A stretch of 64,000 bases of DNA from Kudoa neothunni. Lineage: Eukaryota > Cnidaria. Of this stretch, positions 22,908 to 35,840 are shown piece by piece. Position numbers and translations under genes: made by a program. The stretch covers positions 2,976,001-3,040,000 of the forward strand of contig OZ199838.1 in the NCBI GenBank assembly GCA_964304625.1, in the 5' to 3' direction. How positions within the stretch are numbered: position 1 is the first letter of the stretch; every line of letters begins with the position of its first letter. The notes under the pieces are model-generated. The model worked only from the letters and a program-made list of their open reading frames with translations. It did not search any database and was not told where the DNA came from.

Positions 22908-24493
22908 TGCGCAAGCTGCGAAATCAACATTATCTAATAACACTCCTGATAGCGACATAGTCGTTATCAGTGACAATCAACATCACCAACTTAAATGCTC
23001 TCTAAATAAATCACGCATTCATATAAAACAAGATAAAACTGATAGCAACACTCACATTACAAATTCTAGCAATAAATCAACCAAGCTTAAGCGTAATAAA
23101 CGTGGGAAGTTAATTCCTACAATTATTACAAAATTAGCTGTAGAATCAAGTGAGCAGCGACCGCAATTAAAAGCTGAGACGCCATTAAGCGAGAATTAGG
23201 GATAATAATGAGCAGCCATGTTTAAATCAGTCAACCAATGCCTTAGGTGAGAATACAATGCTTAACGATGATGACATCAATAATATTAATTCCAACGTTA
23301 AGTTATTAAGTTCAAACACTAAGAATAGTCCAGCCCCTACAACATGCGCTGCAAAAGATTCATCTTTGCCAGTATTTTCGACAGATCTTAATCTAAACAA
23401 AATAGGAAGCATAGATGTAGCTAATCAGCCTAATTTTAATAATGACGCCTGGGAGGATCATGACTTTGGTTCGCAGAACATTTTTAATGTACAGTCTGCG
23501 TTAAATCCTCCAACATTAACTTCTAGTAAGTGCAATACTGATGTGCCATTAATCGAAACCTCAACATTAAATTCAAAACAAACCAACTAAGAGGCGCATT
23601 TCCACAATTAATGACTACCTGGCGGAAGCCAAAAATAAGTCTAAGTGTACTAAATTTATTGAAGGCAACTACAATGAGCTTAGTTTACTTAATGATGGCG
23701 CAACAGATAAAGATCTGTTGGCCATTTTCGTACCACCTCCTCCATCCTATAATAAGCAATTAGGCAGTGTTAACAATAATATTAAATCTAATATTAATAC
23801 CGAAGATACTCCTTCTATTCGGAAGAAGTATTAGAGGAAATTGACACTCGCGAACGCCAGAAGCGAATACAGCAAAGAGCTTCATAATTTCGTAAGAAAC
23901 AAACTGAAGTGCTGGAACAATGTTCCAGTGATTTAAGGTCGCTTCTCGCTAATACCAACCCACAGATCTATCGATCAAGTCTACTCCTCCTTCATAGGTG
24001 TGGCACACGCTGCTGCGACGGCTATACGTATGGTTTTCCATCGTAAAGTACCTGAACAAAAGCCGCCCACTAAGGATACAACCGAACACACTTCCCCCAC
24101 TTCCCCCCACTTCTCCGTCTATTTTCTCCATCCACAACAAACCACCTAAAAGATAAGCAAATTCACACTCAAGACAATCAAGATAAGATCCACAATCCAC
24201 CTGAAGAACCTGTCACAGAAGCCAAGAAATTGCGTGGTAATGTACAGATTCAACCAGAAGAGATGCTACCGCCAAATTACAGAGAAATCTCCTAAATGGT
24301 GTGAAGCATCTGCCGCAGACATAATAGAATCACTTTCCTACATCAACTTCCAAGGATGTCCAGAACATTCTGTGCGGCCCAAATGCTGAAGAACTCTCTC
24401 CAATCCATATTCCAGCTTTGGACAACTCAGAATCCACACAACCACATCCACACGTAACTAATTTTCATTCTGAATCTGAGGAAAAGTCTTCCG

Positions 24494-27150
24494 ATGAATG
24501 CCCTCCCTATGAGGACATTCGTGACGTTGATAAAGTACCAGATTTTTACAGTGCGCAGTCCGCTATCTCCACCTTCTTATGCTCGCCCTAAATTTAAATT
24601 AACACCTTCACCCTTAGCGTCGCAAAATCTTCAATTAACTAAGCAATCTAATTCACAAATTCCTCCAGTGAATGTATCTGCCGAGGCCGTCTATCAATCC
24701 GGAAACCAATTCAGTGACTTTTATGTTGCTGAGGAGGAAGTAAGTTTTGCTCTAGACCGTGCTAAGAAAGATACCTCTCCTGGTACAGACGGGATTCATA
24801 TGCGCTTTTGGAAAAAAGTTCCCTCTATGAATGCCCCACTTGGCCAAACTTTTCAATTTAATCCTTAATTCGTCACAATTTCCAGAAGACTGGCTTGTCA
24901 GTCGACTTGTCCTTATTCCAAAATCCAATGAAGATAATATTGATGCATTCCGATCCTCTGAATTATCGACCTATTTCGATAACTCAGACTATTTACAGAA
25001 TTTTTATGAGCATTATGAACAAAAAAGTTAGGTGCAGTCGTCGAGTTAAGTCCCTCCCAGAAGGGTTTCATTGCTAGCAATGGATGTGTTGAGCATGCCA
25101 TTTGTCTTGCAAGAAATTCTCGACGATGTACGTAGGAATATGCACCGTCTGTCCGCGACATGGATAGATTTGCGTAAAGCTTTCGACTCTGTGCCGCATG
25201 AAGAACTTTTTAAACAACTGCGCTTTCAAAACGCGCCTCGTAATCTTCTCCAATGTCTGCAACATATGTATGCAAATTGTTATAATTTGGTCACTGATAA
25301 AGACGGCGGATCTGGCCTACTTTACCATCATGGTAGAGGTGTGCGTCAGGGATGCCCTTTGTCACCCTTATTATTCAATTTGGTCATCGACCCTTTCCTC
25401 AAGCAAATCGACAATTCAGACCTGGGTTATGAACTTCGTGAACAACGTTTTGGTTCATTAGCGTACGCTGATGATATCATTCTTCTGGCCAAAGATCATA
25501 ACCAACTTCGAGACATTCTACGTCGATTTGAAGAATTTGCCAACAATCTTAATTTACGCGTGAATCACGGAAAAAGTGCGGCAATTAATGTCACCTTTAG
25601 AAGTAGGAAGCGCATACTTAATGACCCCATTATCCTTCCATACACATTTCAAGGTGTGGACATCCCTATGATGACAGACTATTATAAGTACCTAGGTACT
25701 TGTAAGAATCTTGCATCTTTTAAGGACTTACCACCTTGTTTTGAAGAATTTTCCACCAATTTAGTTAAAATTTCCAATTCTCCCTTGTTGCACTTTATGA
25801 AAGTCAACCTTCTCAAAACATACATGTATCCGACCTTAGAATATTCCATGAAGAACAACATTGTGCGCATCGAAGAGTTAAAACGCGTAGACAGGGAAAT
25901 TAAGTCAGCGGTTCGCCAATGGCTTAGGTCTACCTCATTCTACAACAAAGTCCCTTCTGTACACTCCGTGTGCAGTTGGTGGTCTCGGTCTTCGTTGCCT
26001 CAAATTAGATTTCCCCTGTTTAAGGCTCGCCTCTGCAATGAATCTCATTCATTCTCTGGATGAAAGGGTTGCATGTGTAGCCGAAAAATCAATCTCTGCT
26101 ATCATTTCAAGGAGGACAAATGATAGTATGTCTCCTGAGGAGTATTTTAATCGTGACACTGAGCTGATTGTGAGCAGAGATGTGAGAAGCATCTTTTCTA
26201 GTATTCGTTTGAATGCTAAAGCTCTGCAGCTCCAAGTAATCCAAGTTGATGAAGACAATCCTACGAAAGTTGACATCGACCCAAGTTACTTGCAAGATCC
26301 CACCCACATTCCGTCATATCAACAGAGAGGTGCCACCAGGATTAAACGCTTGCGTTGGCATGTTCAGTCGATGTTTCTTGACGCATGGAAGTCCATGAGT
26401 ACTCAGGGGACGCTCCGTTGAGTGCTTTATTGGTAGTAAAGCCGCAAACTCTTGGATTACCCAAGGCGATGTTTCTCCCTATGTATACCGCTTTGGAATC
26501 CTTGGGCGAGGTGAATGCGCTGCCGACAAAGTGCGTGCTACAAACACGTAGGCTAACCTCCGAAGCTAGCTGCAGACGTTGTGTAAAAAGCAACGGAACA
26601 CCTTGGACACATCCTTGGTGGCTGTAAGTTTGGTGAAGGGGCGCGGTCCGCTCGACACAACCATGTTGTTGACCTCATTGCTGAGCAGATAAAGCCCAAT
26701 AAAAACTGGGTTTTTATTCCTCGACACAATCTTTCCTCAAATCCCCTCGAATCGCCGTCCAGATTTTGTGCTTTTGAATGAAAAGACAAAAGATGTCAGA
26801 ATCTGTGAACTGACCATCTCATTTGAGTCCGATAGTTCCCGTCTTGACCAGGTTCATGCCCACAAGCTGAACAAATACCGCGAGGAACAATCTCAATGGA
26901 TGGAACTAGGCTATTCCTGCTCTTTGCATGCCCTTGTCTTTGGAGCCCTTGGGGGCGCATCTTGATGCAAACCAAGAGGCATATAAAGCGCTCTTTTGTT
27001 AAAAATAAGCGCAAGGTTCATGCTCTTCAAAAATCCATCACGCGCTCCATTTTACTAGATTCCTCGAATATTTGGAGAGCTCATGTCAAAGATACGAGAG
27101 CTACTGCTCTTGGTAAATTTGGCACAGGATGCCCCAAATATTCCCCCTAA
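24494..27150 (+). pseudogene. LINE copy 1 reverse transcriptase / endonuclease
   Basis: Read in several frames. The RT fingers start with DTSPGTDGIHMRFWKK (24,770-24,817). The longest frame (25,071-26,063, 330 codons) has TWIDLRKAFDSVP near residue 30, GVRQGCPLSPLLFNL near 90, and AYADDIILLA with the catalytic Asp pair near 25,464-25,475. The thumb (LLKTYMYPTLEYSMKNN) follows. Then come a TLGHILGGCKFGE...RHNHVVDL block, which is the CCHC knuckle of RLE LINEs, and RPDFVLLNEKT...ICELTISFES, the PD-(D/E)XK-type endonuclease core. The order and motifs fit the R2/NeSL-type superclade. The assignment to a particular clade needs a tree. The reading frame is broken at about five places. Confidence 0.85.
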
Positions 27151-27725
27151 TCCTCATAACCAAGTCATCCTTGCGAGTACTTCACAAACTGTGAAGAAAA
27201 CTCGCCAAAAAAACATATCCCGGTTAAATCTAACCCCTTGTCAACCCCTCAGATCGTTGTTAAAACTAATTCCCAACTAATTCCAACTTTAGAAATTAAC
27301 AACTCAAATTCCCAACCACCTCCGAATAACTCAACCGCTCACTTGAAAAATTCCACCAACAACGATCTGACATATATCAATAAGAAGAAGAAATATCCTA
27401 GAGTTATCAAATCCCAACCTCTGATAACTCTTGTCCCACCACAAACAAAATCCAAATCTCAAAAACGAAAATCCAAAAATTCCCAATCTACCCAATGTCA
27501 ACCTGTGGTGCTCTGCGCAAAGTCACCCCCTTTACAGACCTCTTCGAAGTCTGTAAAGGAGTGACTTTGTTGTCAACATCCAACCATCAATCTACATGCT
27601 GCTAGCTGGTAAGTTTCATATGTGTATTTTAATTTTCATTTAGGACCAATTCAAAAATTCAACATTCCAACCACATCAACAACTTATTTAGCTACTAAAC
27701 TCTTATTTTATGTTTTGTTTATGTA

Positions 27726-30700
27726 TCTGGGGGGTCGTGTGTTCGACTCACACGTTCGGCGATTGTCGTTTTTTGATTTCTTCAGCCTACTTTTGCGCAA
27801 AAAATAAACAAAATCTATCCTAATGGTAACTAATAAGAATCGTGTGATTTTCGTAGGTATTGAAGCCAAATTGGCGGAGATAGACCTAACTGGACATTCG
27901 GAAGTCATTCAATTTTATGCAAACGAGTACCTGAGTTCCCTTCGCTTAAAGCTGAAGATGTCTCCATTCCTTTCCAAGGTTGCTAGAGTAGTTCTTTTAA
28001 CCTACAACAAACAATTTTACAATCCGAATGATTCAGCAGAAAAACACCATCTTATCACAGTCGTTATCATCGAAGAAGCCGCTCCCAGGTAATGAATTAG
28101 TCACATGTGATTCCATTTGCACTTTCTCTCCTAAAGAGGGGGTCAATTGGATAGCATTTTAGAGAACGTCACTTTGGGTGTTGCCATCCGATCGTCCCAT
28201 TTGTTGTGGAATCTGCGTCCCGAGCTCTTATCAGTTCCGATAACGATGACGCAACATTTGTTAGTGGGCCACCTAAAAACCTCTCTACGGTCGGTTCTGA
28301 CGCGGAACGAGATGAATTAAAATCACTTTTAAATGATATTCGCCGGGAGTAATCATTTTTATGGTTTAAAAAGCGGTACTTTTCCATTTTTTCTATTTGA
28401 TATTGATGGGAGTATTAATGTTACGGTTGATCTGGCACTTAATCCGTGTAAAGACTTAACAGAAAGATTTGCTGCATACGAGGAGCTCTCTTTTGCATCC
28501 AAAAAACACAATATTAAATTAGGAATGAATCCGGAATATATAATAACGAACTCACGCCCTGTCCCCAGAAATTTCCACCTGGTGATTATATTAAGGATTT
28601 AACGCAGCCTGTAAACTGTGTGTGAACTGTAAAATAGGCTAAAAGAGAAGAACCCCAACCTTTTTATATCAGATAACGAACAAATCATTGAAGATTGTGT
28701 TGCAACTGGCAATTCTGAATCATATTCTGACTCTAAAAAGTTTACCTTGTATAATATTGATTGATGAGTGTGCGGATGAATTTGTTCAATCTGCATGCAA
28801 TCAACAGTTATCTTTTCTGCAATCTAATCGTCATGCCAATATTGAATCTGATACCTTATCAATCGGAACTACTGATGAGCAAGTTGGGAAGCCATCAGTG
28901 AAACAACCGTAATACGCGTGGACAATCCGAATGAACTGACGGACTTTTCCCTCTCGAACGTTCTTCCGATTTAGCATCCAATCTCAAAGAAAACTCAATT
29001 GATATTAATTCTACGGCGCTAGTCAATAACAAAAATTTTTCAAATCCACTTTTATCAATGATACTAGTGAATCTAGCTTTTTGTTCTCTTAACTCATCAA
29101 TTTCGTGCGCAACTTTTGAAAATGAAAACACCGTTGAACCATCTATTTTTGAAATCTAAAACACATAAACTTAAGCGTGATAGGTGTGGGTAAACTAATA
29201 CCAACCATCATTATGCAAGAGTTTAATTAAGTCAAGTGAAACGCTAGCGCCACCTTTAGAGCGGCCATCCTCGACAGTTAAATCAGTTATAATGTTGAAC
29301 AGCCTTGTTTAAACGAGAATAAATGTGCGATTTTAAATGAAGCACAATCTATTAATGTTGTTGATAATAATAAAGTTAATTCCAATGTTAAAAATGTAGT
29401 AATTAATGAGAAATCGAGTTTGCCTAATAAAACAAGTGCTGCTGCGTTTGATGAAGCTGTTGTAGGATTGGATAATTATCACCTAGATACCCCAAAGTGC
29501 ATTTTATGCATTAAAACCCCCGTCTAACAAACTACAAAAGCGCAAAATACAGCAAGTTGATTATTTCCTTTCGGAGGCACGCATACAGTCCATCAAGAAA
29601 AGTCCGTCAAGTTTGTAGAACTTGACTATAAAGACATTAAGATAATGGAGGACGTAAACTGATCACGAGTTGCACGCCATTTTCGTTCCTCCTCCCCCTA
29701 GTTATTTGAAAGAAAAAAGGTCCAAAGTTGTGTCGAAAACTATAGAGGCACCTTGCACGCCATCCATTCCGGATGAGATCCTCGAAGGTTTAGATACAAG
29801 GGAACGCCAGGTGCGCATTTCAAAAAAGAGCCGCGGAGTTTCGTAAGAAACGTACCGAGGTGCTTGAGCGTGCTACAAGCGATTTCAGGGCAATCCTGGA
29901 TTCCCACCCCGACTCGTCCGTGCAAAGCCTATACAGCAATTTCATAGAAACGGCGTATACAGCGGCTAAAGAATTGAGAATGGTTTACCATGCTCAAGTC
30001 AAAGATAAAAGAAACGCCAGCCAAAAATCTGAAGACTCAAATCTTCAGCCAACATCTCTCCCTCTTAATGAGGATGTCCCCAATAAGTCTTCCCAAGCTT
30101 CGCGCGATTTAAAACTAATGTCAATGAAACCAAACGATTAAGGATTCTGTACAGAAACAATCAGAAAAGCCTCATTTCATTCAAATCTTCCACCGAGTTA
30201 TGACGAATTTAACACGAATCTGCAAAAACCTACAAATTCCCCCTTCTACACTTCATAAAGCTTAACTTGGTAAAAACTTACATGAACCCAACATTGAGTT
30301 TTCGATGAAGAATAACATTCTTCGCATCGAAGATCTTAAAAAGGTGGATCGTGTCAAAGAATTCAGTCAGTTCGTGGCTTTCGATGCTTAGAACTCGACT
30401 TTGCATATCTCCGACTCGCCTGCTCCATGAATCTCATCCATTATAGGGATGAGAGGATTGAGAAACTTGCGGAGCATGAAATTACAGCCATTGTCGATAA
30501 GAGGACCGACAACAGTCTCTCCTCCGAGGAATAATTTAACCGGGATCACGAGTTGATGGCAGCCAGGGATATCCGCAGTATCTTCTAGAGCATCCGCTTG
30601 AATGCTAAATCCCTTGGCTTGCAAGTTCGGCAAGTTGATGATCAATCTTCTTCCAAGATTGACATTGACCCAGAATATTTGCTTGATCCCTCTCATGTGT

Positions 30701-31600
30701 CTCCTTACCAACAATAACAATGTGGTGAAAACTCGGATTCGTCGTCTTCGGTGGTATGTTCAAGTTCAATTTTCTGGATACTTTTAAGTCCCAGACTGTT
30801 CAGGGACGCTCCGTTGGTAGCAAACTTGCAAACTCATGGATAACGCATGGCGATGTTTCTCCTTATGTATACCGTTTTGGGAATCCTTGGGCGAATGAAT
30901 GCACTGCCAACGAAGTACGTGTTGCAGACACGTAGACTTGCCCCCTAATGCCTACTGCAGACCTTGCTTTAGGGGAAACGGAACTCCTTGGACACGTCCT
31001 TGGTGGCTACATGTTCGGCGAAAGAGAAAGGTCCGCCCGACATAACCATGTTACGGATTTGCTCTGCGAACAGATAAAACCCAATAAAAATTGGGTTCTA
31101 TTCCAAGACACGATTTTCCCCACAAATTCGAAGCAACCGACGCCCAGATATGTCCTCTTGAACGAGAAGGAGACAAGCAGGTACTTATCTGCGAGCTTTC
31201 CATCACCTTTGAGTCTGATGCCGACCGTTTGAAGCAAGTCCACGCGCATAAAGTGGCGAAGGTATGTTAATGAGCAGTCTCAATGGAGAGAACTCGGTTA
31301 TTCATGCACTCTACACGCCCCTGTTTTTGGTGCCCTTGGCGCTCATTTCGATGAAAACCAAGTGGGTTTATAAAGAGCTTTTCATAAAGAATAAACGCAA
31401 GGTCACACAACTCCAAAAACAATCACCCGATCAGTCATCCTGGACTCTTCCAATATTTGGAGAGCCCATGTCCACGACAACAAAGCAACTATGCACGGAA
31501 TGTTTGGTGCCGTTGGTCCTTCTCAACCAAACAAAATTCAACTACCTCCAAGGTCTACTGAAGTCAATAACGACCTAAATCTTAATTCCTTGAAAATATC
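27726..31600 (+). mobile_element. RLE-type LINE, copy 2, internally deleted
   Basis: Starts with about 70 nt almost identical to 21,429-21,499: the tRNA-Met 3' half with a normal T loop, the TTTTTT run and a short leader. ORF1 begins at 27,823 (89 clean codons) and continues in other phases, for example 28,333-28,602. HAIFVPPPPSY and DTRERQVRISKK near 29,670-29,830 match copy 1 (LAIFVPPPPSY, DTRERQKRIQQR). From about 30,230 the sequence jumps directly into the RT thumb (SMKNNILRIEDLKKVDR), so the RT catalytic core is missing. The CCHC block (LLGHVLGGYMFGE, RHNHVTDLL) lies near 30,970-31,060 and the endonuclease (YVLLNEKE, ICELSITFES) near 31,140-31,220. Many frame breaks; dead. The protein-level divergence from copy 1 is large. 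Confidence 0.8.
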
Positions 31601-33340
31601 GTGGCGATGACTAAATCACAATCAACTCCTATTGTCGAGATCTCTGATGATACCCCAAATCTCAATCAAAACCTCTTGTATCTTAAAAGACCATATAAAT
31701 ATAAATAAACACGATTCATCAATACCTAGTAATAGTGAGGATGATGATGTGATACTTTGCGAAAGTGAAGCTATCACCAAACCATCCCAACCACACCTCA
31801 ACTCTCATGTACCACTTCCAAATCAAACTCCAACACAAGAGACATCCAAAACAGCAATGTTTGGTTATTACGAGGATAAAAAACCCTATCCGAAATCAAG
31901 CAAACGTACGTTAATGACTTGCACGCTTTTCTAACCAAGCACAACAATGACTCCGTTCTGACATTAAATGAATTCTATGATGAATTCATACGTTTATCAA
32001 CTGCACAAGTACAATTACTAATGATATATTACCTTCCAGAGCGCCCAACTCCAAATCGACCACCCAACATTAGAAGAAACGAGCAAAACGTGGTCCCCGA
32101 AGACTTTCAACGAACATCCCGAAGATAAAAACTAAACAACTCCCACAAAAATCAACAATTCCCCTGACAAAACCATAGTGATTGAAGAGGAAACATTTAA
32201 CAACGTTCAACAGGAAGCGTCCAACACACAAAATTCTCAAATTAATACCAAAACAAACCAAATTCAAAATCACTCTGCGCAAGATCAGTGAACAGTGACG
32301 AAGCAATCCCGACTTCGATCCCTCCTTAATTCAACACAACAGAATGCTGTGCGTGAAATAACTGATCCAACACCGACTTGGTGTAGAGCCCCGGCTGATG
32401 AAATAGTTAATCTTTCATTTTTTTCTGCCTAGAAACCTCCAGAAGAACTTCGAGACCCATTTAATCGGAATAAGCTGTTAAATAAACACCGCTAATCCAT
32501 CGAATCAGAAAAGATTAAATCAATTCCAATTTCAGTTCTGATCAAACACTCGGAACAAAACCAACCAATTCTCAACACTGATTCCAATGAATTTAACGAC
32601 AAAACTGATATTTCCTCAACAGCAAAAACCACGATATCTCAATCAGACAAATCGAACAATTCGAAAATAATGTTCTAATCAAATTCTAATAACAAATCAA
32701 ACAAAAAGTCATCCAACATTCCAAATATAAATCCATACATTTACACAACCAATTCCGATTTATTATTCGTTCCGACCCTAAATAAATTCACACCAAGCCC
32801 AACCACTAGCAAAACTCAATCAAATCAATTTCTATCTTTAGAATCATTAGAGGCTAAAGACCAAAATCATCATCATCAAAACACCAATCCGGATTGGAAA
32901 TCAATTTATCCTGACAACTATTACACACTATTCCAATTCGATGAGGAAAACACAATCAGAGCAAACCAAAATGCAAAATCAGACACCATCTCTGGCACGG
33001 ATGGGATTCACATGAAGTTTTGGGAATGTTTACCCAATTTGGATGTTGTCCTCACTCCAATCTTCAATAAAATTCTCAATTCAACAGTGGAGTGGTGCCG
33101 AAACAATGGTTTGAGGCTAAAATGATTTTAATCCCAAAGATAGAATTACCAGATCCCAACTCCACAGTTGACTACAGGCCCATATGTATTACACAAACAT
33201 TATATAGAATATTCATATCAGCTCTAAACACTAATTCAGAACATCAATCACATTATCAGTGAATTAGAAAGGATTTCAACCGGGAGAGGTGTGTGGAGCA
33301 TGCTTTATCGCTGTAAAAAATCTTCCATAACTTTTCTCCA
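31600..33340 (+). mobile_element. RLE-type LINE, copy 3, related family, 3' truncated
   Basis: A third element follows copy 2 in the same orientation. Its 5' part is Asn/Pro/Ser/Thr-rich coding sequence (31,632-31,934 and 31,919-32,128 are clean). LSTAQVQLLMIYYLPERPTP sits where copies 1 and 2 have the FVPPPPS block. The RT begins at about 32,985 with TISGTDGIHMKFWECLP and DYRPICITQTLYRIF near 33,170-33,210. It breaks off before the catalytic Asp motif near 33,330, where unrelated AT-rich sequence starts. It differs so much from copies 1 and 2 that it is a separate subfamily. No tRNA fragment was seen at its start. Confidence 0.7.
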
Positions 33341-33601
33341 TTGAAACTTACTGTTTTGTTTTTTTCCGAAATGTTTAATTTTCTCTAATGAGTCATGATT
33401 TTAATAATATAGACGCCATCTTTGATGAATGGGAGGACTATGATAATTTATTTTTAAAAATTATCGATTACATATATAATAGTTTAGACAGACGATAACT
33501 CAGGGGGTGATTATATACGAACATAACAAACATTAATCTAGAATTTAAGATAAGTACAACCAGCTTACACTGGTACACTTTATTGAAAAATATTATCCAA
33601 C

Positions 33602-34100
33602 TCATGCAACAAAAGCTTTTAACCATGTGATAAAGGAGGAATCTACATTAAATTGAATCGGTTTGTTCTGCATCGGGGCGGCAAACAAAAACAAACTAAT
33701 GTTTACCGTTTCAAAGCAATCACCCAATTTTAAATTCCACGATGTGGTATGCACAATCGCAAATATGGAAACTCCTACTGAAGTTGCGTTAGAATTATAC
33801 AACATTCTGGGTGACGTTGTAATTAAAAAAATCATATTTGGCATGTACACATCGATATGACGAGGGATAAACAATTTTGATTGTACAGCAAACTCTCTTA
33901 TTGCATCGGCTACCCAAAATGAGTCAATTCCATGTGACATTTTTCTTGATTTCACAAAATCAATACATAGGATTGCAACGTCGTCATATGTCATCTGTGA
34001 TGCAGCTGATCCCAGAAAGTTGTATTCAAGAACAAAAATTTTAATTTTGTTATTTTTCTGTTATCACAAAATGACCACATTTGATATACGCCCACATTAA
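33602..34100. other. open region on both strands, unrecognised
   Basis: The minus strand is open for 131 codons (33,602-33,994). The plus strand is open from 33,663 to about 34,095 with one stop at 33,858-33,860. The plus-strand reading (FHDVVCTIANMETPTEVALE, ESIPCDIFLDFTKSIHRIA) looks more like a folded protein than the other. GC content is higher than in the adjacent DNA. It lies between the truncated LINE and a MULE, so it is probably part of a transposon, but I do not recognise the family. Confidence 0.35.
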
Positions 34101-34529
34101 TCTGCTCACGCTAAAAAATTACGCTTTTTTGTAAAAATATACTAATACAATTAATCACTAGGTTAATACCGTTATAAGTATAATGATCGCTCCTATAGTC
34201 GCACTAAGAAAATGTGTTAATCTGAAATGACTTTTGGAAGCACCTCTAACTGTTCAAAGTGTAAAAAAGATAGGTCTTCACATTTGATGTGAAAATTAAA
34301 ACTTTAGTTCAGATTTAGTAGAGTAAAACATATATTCAAACAAGGGAATGGCGAAAGTTAGCCGTAGATATTTTTATGCGCTCGTATCAGTATCACGCCT
34401 GCGCACAAAAATGAGTGAAAATATTGAAAATTCTTTCAAATTTTTAACACTCGCAGAATTAATGGCATGATCCTATACAAAGGTCATCCCAACGTGAAGG
34501 ATTGCCAAAAAATCTACAAATACTAAAGA

Positions 34530-35840
34530 TATCAAATTAAGGAAGTGTAGAGGGAGATTATAAACTTCTCTCTCTGTTGACATTGATTCCCTTTCACAAA
34601 TTGGATTTCATAGTCATAATTGATGATGAGGATACGAAAAAGAAAACGTTCCAACAGAAAATACGGTGTACCAAACCAGAAAAGTTTATTTCGTTGTTTC
34701 AACTGAAGAAAATTTAAATAATATTAACGCTTGCTTTAAAATGTCGATTAATAAAAATATACAAATTATTCCTATGCGACAAAATATCAAAACTATCCCA
34801 ATTTTCGACTGATACAACGAATTAAAAACAAACGAAGGACTCCCGCTTATATGACTCAGGATCAGAAGACAATCAACGAATTATTATTTTCACGACAGAA
34901 AAAAAATTAATGCGTTTGAGAAATTCAGATTTCTGGATGACTAATGGTACATTTAATGTTGTTCCATAAGACTATAGTCAACTGTACACCATCCATGGGA
35001 CTGCCTTCTACAAAGTTTTTCCACTGGTGTATATTTGAATGAGTGATAAATTACAGGAGATTAACAAAAAGTTACTTAAGATTTTAGCAGAGAAAGGAAA
35101 AGTCGCACCACCGAAGAACACAATTATTGATTTTGAATTGGCCGAGTATAATGAATGCTTTCAGAAAAATTTTGGTCGAATTCAATCTATTCATGTTTTT
35201 TCCACTTTGGACAATTTTATATATTATGGTACAACAATCAGGCTGTTGAAGGAGTATATAACCGTCGAAGGTATCAAATTATTTGTTAAATGAATATCTC
35301 TTACATTTGTACCTCCTAATTCCATCCTTTACCAATTTGAGAAACTAAAAATAAAATCAAAAAAGTTTGAGAAATCTGACAAAATTGTTAATGGGATACT
35401 TTCAACAAAATTTCATCCAAAATACCCTTCTTAGTAGCATGGAATGCTTACGATTGAGTCCTAAACAATATTAAACTTACCTCAAATTCGGCGGAAATTT
35501 TTAATTGTCATTTTTAATCACGGTTCGAGCAATCCCACTCTGGAATACTCGTTTTTATTTAAAAACTGAAGGAACATCAGAGTATTGTGAACAGGACATT
35601 TTATACCGAATTTGTAACCCAAACTATGAATTAAATGAAAATAAACTTAAACATATTTTAACTGAAAACCACTTCGATGAGGAAATCGCAAATAAAATTG
35701 ATCCGTGCGGATAGCAACACCCACAAGGTATTCGTACACATGTGGAAACAAGAAATTAACAATGAACGTATTAAATTAAATAAAGGTGCCATCGATCTAA
35801 TGCGTAATTTAACGAAATTTTAAAATTATATATAACAGGA
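34530..35840 (+). mobile_element. MULE (Mutator-like) transposase remnant
   Basis: FWMTNGTFNVVP near 34,931-34,966, followed by QLYTIHGT and FPLVY, is the first catalytic-Asp region of animal MULE transposases (usually 'DGTFK..P..F.QLYTIH'). Here the Asp of 'DGTF' is Asn. TIIDFELAEYNECFQKNF at about 35,122-35,175 is the second catalytic region (IDFE.A). Then come a TFVPPNSILYQFEKL block (35,300-35,345) and further C-terminal pieces in shifted frames to about 35,840. Clean frames are 35,039-35,293 and 35,505-35,714. Upstream (34,530-34,860) is basic coding-like sequence that may be the DNA-binding end. No terminal repeats identified. Inactive. Confidence 0.72.

Larger units (their letters stand above)
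21466..27725 (+). mobile_element. RLE-type LINE, copy 1, downstream of tRNA-Met
   Basis: A non-LTR retrotransposon of about 6.2 kb in plus orientation. Order: short 5' leader, ORF1-like region (21,528-23,590), linker, reverse transcriptase (24,770-25,950), CCHC knuckle (about 26,597-26,670), restriction-like endonuclease (about 26,748-26,900), a Ser/Pro/Asn-rich 3' part and a 3' UTR. RT - CCHC - RLE without an apurinic endonuclease is the plan of the R2/NeSL/Utopia-type LINEs, many of which insert into RNA genes. The element ends where the 3' half of the tRNA reappears (27,726). Several frame changes, roughly eight over the coding part, make it inactive unless some are assembly errors. Its GC content is above that of the surrounding DNA. 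Confidence 0.85.
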
